Origin: Candidatus Bathyarchaeota archaeon
Lineage (GTDB): Archaea; Thermoproteota; Bathyarchaeia; Bathyarchaeales; Bathycorpusculaceae
Reading direction: 5' to 3'
Length of the DNA: 64,000 bases
Assembly (NCBI GenBank): GCA_003151735.1
Contig: PLYI01000120.1
Coordinates: 124,001 to 188,000 of the forward strand
Of the stretch, positions 60,329 to 64,000 are shown piece after piece (the first letter of the stretch is position 1; each line of letters begins with the position of its first letter). Made by a program: the position numbers and the translations under genes. The notes under the pieces are model-generated. The model did not search any database and had not been told where the DNA came from. It saw only the letters and a list, made by a program, of their open reading frames with translations.

Positions 60329-61130
60329 CCGCTATTGCTCCAAAGTTTTCAGGGGATAATTCTCTTGGGCGTCTATCATGGAACGGCATGGTGTGAACCA
60401 GGTTTTCTGCGTCCTGCTTGCTTAACTTGAAATTGTCTCGGATGAACGGTGCAATGGCTTTGCCTAATTTTTTGTTCCTCTGTGTAAAGAGCCACTTCAT
60501 CATTCGAACGAATAACGCTTGGTCCTTTACTTCAAAGGGTTTTTTGCTCCAGGGTTTTAGGCGAAGAATTATTGAATCTACTTCTGGTTGAGGATAAAAC
60601 ATGACTTTAGGGACAGGATCCAAGAGTTCAATTTCCGCACTCTGATAGGTGACAACTGTTAACCAACCGTACTTATCACTACCCACAGATGTAGCAAGAT
60701 GAGCAGCGAACTCTTTCTGCAAAATCAAAACCGCACAATCAATATGCCTTTCAAGAAGCCAAGTCACCAAATGAGAAGACAGATAATACGGGGGAATCGC
60801 AATAACCTTGTTGAAATCGGGCAGCGGCACCTTCAACACGTCGCCTTCAATAACCGCCACATTGCCAAAGTCCCTGACTTGTTCACGAAGCACCCTTGCG
60901 ACTTGCGGGTCTTTTTCAACAGCAACTACTGACTTGCATTTATCAGCCAAAAAACAAGTTAACCAACCGAAGCCCGCGCCAGCATCCAACACCACATCCC
61001 CCTTACTAAGCGCTGCATGAGTGCACAGTTTAGGGTAGAGCGAGGGCTCAACCATGAAGTTTTGCCCCAGAAACTTGTTTGGGGATATTCGGTGGCTTCG
61101 AAGCAGCTGCTTCGTTTCCTCAAGGCTCAT
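60312..61130 (-). CDS. rsmA: 16S rRNA dimethyladenosine transferase (KsgA/Dim1)
   Basis: This 272-residue protein has the expected FLGQNFMVEPSL start, SAM-binding VVLDAGAGFGWLTCFLAD (about 46-63) and a C-terminal helical domain. It dimethylates two adjacent adenosines near the 3' end of 16S rRNA. The catalytic NxPY motif, usually NLPY or NIPY, reads AIPPYYLSSH (about residue 112), so the Asn is replaced by Ile. Length and other motifs are normal. It follows DUF655 by 9 bases and overlaps the HemK2-like gene. Confidence 0.9.
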   Translation of the reverse strand: MSLEETKQLLRSHRISPNKFLGQNFMVEPSLYPKLCTHAALSKGDVVLDAGAGFGWLTCFLADKCKSVVAVEKDPQVARVLREQVRDFGNVAVIEGDVLKVPLPDFNKVIAIPPYYLSSHLVTWLLERHIDCAVLILQKEFAAHLATSVGSDKYGWLTVVTYQSAEIELLDPVPKVMFYPQPEVDSIILRLKPWSKKPFEVKDQALFVRMMKWLFTQRNKKLGKAIAPFIRDNFKLSKQDAENLVHTMPFHDRRPRELSPENFGAIADALPN

Positions 61131-61139
61131 TTGTATGCC

Positions 61140-61706
61140 TTACTGCGCCCGTGTGAATAACCGGTACTTGCTGTCGCCCTCAAGCTCTTCCATAACCCGC
61201 TTCGTAATCAACTTCACAGGGTTAGGCAGCTCTGTGCGTTTCTGCAAATCCTCGAAGCTTTCAAACGGTTTGCGTTCACGCTGATTGATAACTTGCCACA
61301 TGTATTTTTTGCCTATACCTGGAACAAGCTCCAACGCATGCATTCGAGGAGTGATTGCACGTGCGGTATTGAAGAAGTTGACAAACCATTTTTCACGGTT
61401 CGCCACTATTTTGCTTATAACGCTTGGAAGCTCAGCTTTGGCTGAAGCAGTTAACTCTTCGTATCCGATTCTGCCTATGATGTATGTGACTTCTTCTCGG
61501 GAATCTTTGCCTACATAGACGCGGTCTCCGGGCTTGAGAACTAATTCTTCTTTCACTAAAGCCTCCAAAAGGGTGAAAAATTCTTCTCCGACGCATTGAA
61601 TTAGAGCGCCCGCTCGGTAACCTGCCCGTCCAGTGGGGCGAAATCCTGGCTTGCCGTGCTGAAGGAAATCTAACACGTAAGCGTGCTCTTCATACCGCTT
61701 TTCCAT
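61140..61706 (-). CDS. DUF655-family protein
   Basis: This protein of about 188 residues begins MEKRYEEHAYVLDFLQHGKP, the DUF655 signature. It has VYVGKDSREEVTYIIGRIGY (about 66-85), HALELVPGIGKKYMWQVINQ-type helix-hairpin-helix features (about 129-148) and a basic C-terminus. The helix-hairpin-helix suggests nucleic-acid binding. Its regular place between rpoF and rsmA in archaea points to ribosome or RNA work. ATG 61706 has GTGA just upstream. Confidence 0.88.
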   Translation of the reverse strand: MEKRYEEHAYVLDFLQHGKPGFRPTGRAGYRAGALIQCVGEEFFTLLEALVKEELVLKPGDRVYVGKDSREEVTYIIGRIGYEELTASAKAELPSVISKIVANREKWFVNFFNTARAITPRMHALELVPGIGKKYMWQVINQRERKPFESFEDLQKRTELPNPVKLITKRVMEELEGDSKYRLFTRAQ

Positions 61707-61773
61707 AATAGTCACTGAGTCCGTCCGCTAATCTATTCTCGCTTACTGCTTAAAAATACTTAGTCGTTTCCCG

Positions 61774-62112
61774 CTACTTCAACGTTCGGTTCTCGTTTAA
61801 AAGCTCAACAATTGTATGTAATTTTGAGGTTTCGATGATTTTTCGTCCGCCAGCTAAGAACACCCTCAACTCGTCAACGGTTTCAGGCATGCAGTTGATA
61901 ATTTGAACTGCTTCCGCCTCATCAAGTTCGTATTCTTTAGTGAGAGTTTGCAAGAGCTCTTCAGCTTTAACAGGATCACACTTAGAGAATTTACTCACGT
62001 AATCAAGTGTTCGGCGTTGGAACTGGTCGAGGTTTTCTTCGCCGACGGCTTCCAGAACCTTCTTAACTTGCGGCAATGTTAAGCGGCTTTCGCTTACTTC
62101 TCTCTTGCTCAT
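61774..62112 (-). CDS. rpoF: DNA-directed RNA polymerase subunit Rpo4 (F)
   Basis: This protein of about 112 residues has an N-terminal MSKREVSESRLTLPQVKKVL and a helical C-terminal domain with ELDEAEAVQIINCMPETVDE (about 72-91), matching archaeal Rpo4/Rpb4. It forms the polymerase stalk with Rpo7. ATG 62112 is preferred because it begins 4 bases past the L21e stop and has GTGAGAAG before it; the longer reading would overlap L21e. Confidence 0.92.
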   Translation of the reverse strand: MSKREVSESRLTLPQVKKVLEAVGEENLDQFQRRTLDYVSKFSKCDPVKAEELLQTLTKEYELDEAEAVQIINCMPETVDELRVFLAGGRKIIETSKLHTIVELLNENRTLK

Positions 62113-62116
62113 CTTC

Positions 62117-62413
62117 TCACTTACCCGTATAAGGCTCAAGATGTTCTGAGCGAGTAATTATTTCTTTAATAGCATTGCCTTGTGGAACGCTAACGACGTA
62201 TCCACGGCCTCGTTTCTCCACTATGACGCCTATTTTTCCATGGAACCGTTTGTGAGGCATACTCTTCTGAGTGCTAGAATCCATCTTTATGATAACTTGT
62301 GAACCTGGAGTATAATCTTGAAGGATTTTACCAATGTGTGGTTTACCTTTTTCACGAGTTGGTTTACGCAATAAACTGCGAGTTCCAGTGTAATAGCCTT
62401 TTGAACCTCTCAT
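62117..62413 (-). CDS. rpl21e: Ribosomal protein L21e (eL21)
   Basis: This 98-residue protein starts MRGSKGYYTGTRSLLRKPTR and has HIGKILQDYTPGSQVIIKMD (about 22-41) and HKRFHGKIGVIVEKRGRGYV (about 54-73), matching eL21. It is a large-subunit protein shared with eukaryotes. It lies between pus10 and rpoF, a common archaeal order. Confidence 0.95.
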   Translation of the reverse strand: MRGSKGYYTGTRSLLRKPTREKGKPHIGKILQDYTPGSQVIIKMDSSTQKSMPHKRFHGKIGVIVEKRGRGYVVSVPQGNAIKEIITRSEHLEPYTGK

Positions 62414-62426
62414 CTAATTTTCACCT

Positions 62427-63764
62427 TTAATTATCATCCATTATTACGTTGAGAACGTCAAGCTTAAGCGCCTTCGCTCTGTTCTTGAGCAAATCCGAAA
62501 CGTTCGGTACTGTTCTTCCTTCATCTCCAGACACCAATTCTTTAACGTAGAGCCCGCCCTGGCAACGAATTTCCAGTAGAGCCCTCTTAAGCGACACCTT
62601 CTTAACTTTAACCTGATATATGTACTTTTCTCGGATTAGGTCCGCCCGCCGATGCATAACGCGCAATGGTGTCTGCTGTCTAATGCAAATTTCAGAGAAC
62701 TTATCTTCTATGGTATGTAAATCTTGGTCTGACAATTCGTTTTCGAATTCAGCCAATAACTGATATTCTTTCTGTGCGCCTTCACCCTTTTTGAGATGTC
62801 TAACAATATCTTTTGTAGCGAAATGTAAACCTGAAACCTCAACCTTCCCAACTGCACCAGCATTAACCTCGGCTTCAATTTGTTTTAAATCAATAAACCG
62901 CTTCTTGGGCTTTGAAACCTCAATCACAAAAGGCCTACCACTCCCAAGCATCCTTGCATCGATGTCCTCGCGTCCAGAAGCATGGAAAAACGTGTCTTCG
63001 CCCTGAGAAGCCTCAAGCAACTGTTTAGAAGACAACTCCTCCACCGATTCAGGATACATTTTGCCCGTTCCACCGCATTTCTCGCAGCCTCTACCTCGGC
63101 AGCTTGAACAGAACCATTTCGACTGAGGAATGTCACGCACAAGCTTTCGGTATCTGCCAGCCACGAAGAGTGGGTTAACCTGAAGACGCACCTTTTCAAG
63201 AAAAGGATTGAAAACTACAACAATATCAGGTATTAGATAATCTGCTTCTTTTCCTGTCCGTTTAGCGAGTGATTTGCCTAGCACTCTGCCGAATTCATGC
63301 TTTATGCTTTCGCCGTAGCCGATGTTGACGGCTGCTTTAAACTCGTCTTCTCGCTCCTCAACCTTCGTGGGCAACTCAATCCCAACAAGGAAGGTGGTAT
63401 ACTCGTAACCTGTAATAGCTTCCAAGGCTTTCTCTGTTAAGCTGTCCACAAGGTCAAATTTGCCTTCGCAAAGGCAGCATTTGTCTTCTGCATCTTTTTT
63501 TGGAAGGCGTTTTTTTAGGTGTTTTAGAGTTTCTTGGGCTTCCATTGAAAAACCATTAGCCGCTAAAACCTTAAGCCGTCTTATTCCGTCAATGTTTTTT
63601 TCTTTGGCAAGGTCGTTAGCTTGCATCGTTAAACTAACTTTTAGCGCTTGACCGCGAACGTTGTTTTCCATGCAGTAACCAAGCAAAGCAAACTGCCTAC
63701 CTAAACAGTGGTCGCAAAGCGGGTATTTGCTAAGTATCTCGAAGGCTTTTTCCAAAACATCCAT
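62427..63764 (-). CDS. pus10: tRNA pseudouridine synthase Pus10
   Basis: This 445-residue protein has an N-terminal THUMP-containing part with zinc Cys pairs (CDHCLGRQF, about residue 17, and CCLCEGKF, about 96). The catalytic segment GREDIDARMLGSGRPFVIEV (catalytic Asp, about 256-275) and a late GGLYVKELVSGDEGRTVPNV (about 405-424) follow. Pus10 makes pseudouridine 54 and 55 in archaeal tRNA. A DnaJ-like CSSCRGRGCEKCGGTG motif lies at about 219-234. It precedes L21e on the minus strand. Confidence 0.94.
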   Translation of the reverse strand: MDVLEKAFEILSKYPLCDHCLGRQFALLGYCMENNVRGQALKVSLTMQANDLAKEKNIDGIRRLKVLAANGFSMEAQETLKHLKKRLPKKDAEDKCCLCEGKFDLVDSLTEKALEAITGYEYTTFLVGIELPTKVEEREDEFKAAVNIGYGESIKHEFGRVLGKSLAKRTGKEADYLIPDIVVVFNPFLEKVRLQVNPLFVAGRYRKLVRDIPQSKWFCSSCRGRGCEKCGGTGKMYPESVEELSSKQLLEASQGEDTFFHASGREDIDARMLGSGRPFVIEVSKPKKRFIDLKQIEAEVNAGAVGKVEVSGLHFATKDIVRHLKKGEGAQKEYQLLAEFENELSDQDLHTIEDKFSEICIRQQTPLRVMHRRADLIREKYIYQVKVKKVSLKRALLEIRCQGGLYVKELVSGDEGRTVPNVSDLLKNRAKALKLDVLNVIMDDN

Positions 63765-63774
63765 TGCACTTAGC

Positions 63775-64000
63775 CTACTTCATACCTGGCATACCCATAC
63801 CCATGCCTTTACCGCCTAAACCAAACGGCAGCTTCTTCTTGCGCTTAAACATCTTTAGCATCTTACGCATCATAACATACTGCTTGAGAAGTTCTTTAAC
63901 GTCTTTTTCAGTTGTTCCTGAACCCCGTGCGATGCGTCTTGCCCTTGAAGAATTCAAAAGTTTAGGATTCTCCTTTTCCGCAGGCGTCATCGATTGAATT
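63775..64000 (-). CDS. srp54: Signal recognition particle 54 kDa protein, C-terminal part
   Basis: The frame is open to the right edge. It shows the end of the SRP54 M-domain: [20 protein letters not shown], then [19 protein letters not shown], followed by a Met-rich, Lys- and Gly-rich tail ([10 protein letters not shown]). SRP54 binds signal sequences with 7S RNA and targets ribosomes to the membrane. The GTPase part lies beyond the window. It is upstream of pus10 on the same strand, with a 10-base gap. Confidence 0.93.
   Translation of the reverse strand, partial: IQSMTPAEKENPKLLNSSRARRIARGSGTTEKDVKELLKQYVMMRKMLKMFKRKKKLPFGLGGKGMGMGMPGMK

Noticed and set aside
1-64000. tRNA or rRNA genes
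   Set aside because: I looked for T-loop sequences with matching acceptor stems in the intergenic spaces and saw none; a covariance-model search would be decisive.
1-64000. CRISPR arrays, insertion sequences or prophage genes
   Set aside because: No regularly spaced repeats, transposase motifs or terminal inverted repeats were seen; the only dispersed repeat is the short three-copy element.

Overview
The window is archaeal. It carries a eukaryote-type replication set (RfcS, RfcL, MCM, two GINS subunits, PCNA and both primase subunits), archaeal RNA polymerase subunits Rpo4, Rpo11 and Rpo12, TFS, Csl4, Nop10, ribosomal proteins L10e, L21e, L44e and S27e, SRP54, and archaeal RNA or protein modification enzymes (Pus10, Taw1, a Trm5-like enzyme, Dph2, deoxyhypusine synthase). 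Many genes start with TTG just behind a GGTGA-like ribosome binding site. F420 genes (CofE, FrhB-like), an MTHFR-like protein, translin and several lineage-restricted proteins suggest an uncultured TACK archaeon, most likely of the Bathyarchaeia. That placement is an inference from gene content, not from a tree. No transposase, phage gene, CRISPR array, rRNA or tRNA gene was seen.

Layout. 1-4.1 kb: end of an amino-acid permease, a bleomycin-hydrolase-like peptidase, a small secreted protein, a tautomerase and a ferredoxin. 4.1-10.1 kb: HDAC-family deacetylase, ArgS, a membrane protein, and two convergent deoxyhypusine-synthase paralogues. 10.1-13.6 kb: a divergent amide-ligase module (split RLAN plus RimK-type ATP-grasp on one strand, GCS2-type ligase plus YkgJ-like Cys protein on the other). 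13.6-19.3 kb: SCP2-like protein, CofE, an ADP-forming acyl-CoA synthetase fused to a GNAT domain, and an MTHFR-like/FrhB-like pair. 19.4-24.2 kb: a four-gene nucleotide-sugar operon. 24.2-31 kb: Trm112, Trm5-like, Rpo12, a large secreted protein, Taw1, and a lectin-like surface gene broken by two stops. 31-35.7 kb: translin, endonuclease V, an OB-fold protein, and the RFC clamp loader. 35.9-41 kb: glutamate dehydrogenase, GINS, MCM, and a frameshifted WecB. 41-42.6 kb: L44e-S27e-Nop10-PAC2 on the minus strand. 42.9-49.1 kb: PCNA, PriL, Dpm1-like, a polytopic probable glycosyltransferase, PriS and GINS. 49.1-64 kb: mostly minus-strand informational genes (archaeosortase, TFS, DUF99, Rpo11, Csl4, a METTL5-like methylase, Dph2, PpsA, L10e, HemK2-like, RsmA, DUF655, Rpo4, L21e, Pus10, SRP54), with two plus-strand genes (a THUMP methylase and dCMP deaminase).

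How the genes work together. Nearly the whole replisome apart from the polymerases, the GAN nuclease and origin recognition lies between 33.1 and 49.1 kb. The nucleotide-sugar genes, WecB, Dpm1-like protein, polytopic GT-C candidate and archaeosortase fit assembly and glycosylation of a proteinaceous cell surface, which would include the secreted proteins encoded here. Several genes point to heavy translation-apparatus modification (diphthamide, hypusine, wyosine, pseudouridine, rRNA dimethylation).

The most unusual items are the split RLAN/RimK-GCS2-YkgJ module, the DHS paralogue pair, the nucleotide-sugar dehydrogenase homologue lacking its catalytic cysteine, the missing aIF2-alpha in the ribosomal cluster, the frameshifted wecB, the doubly interrupted surface gene, and a short intergenic repeat present three times.
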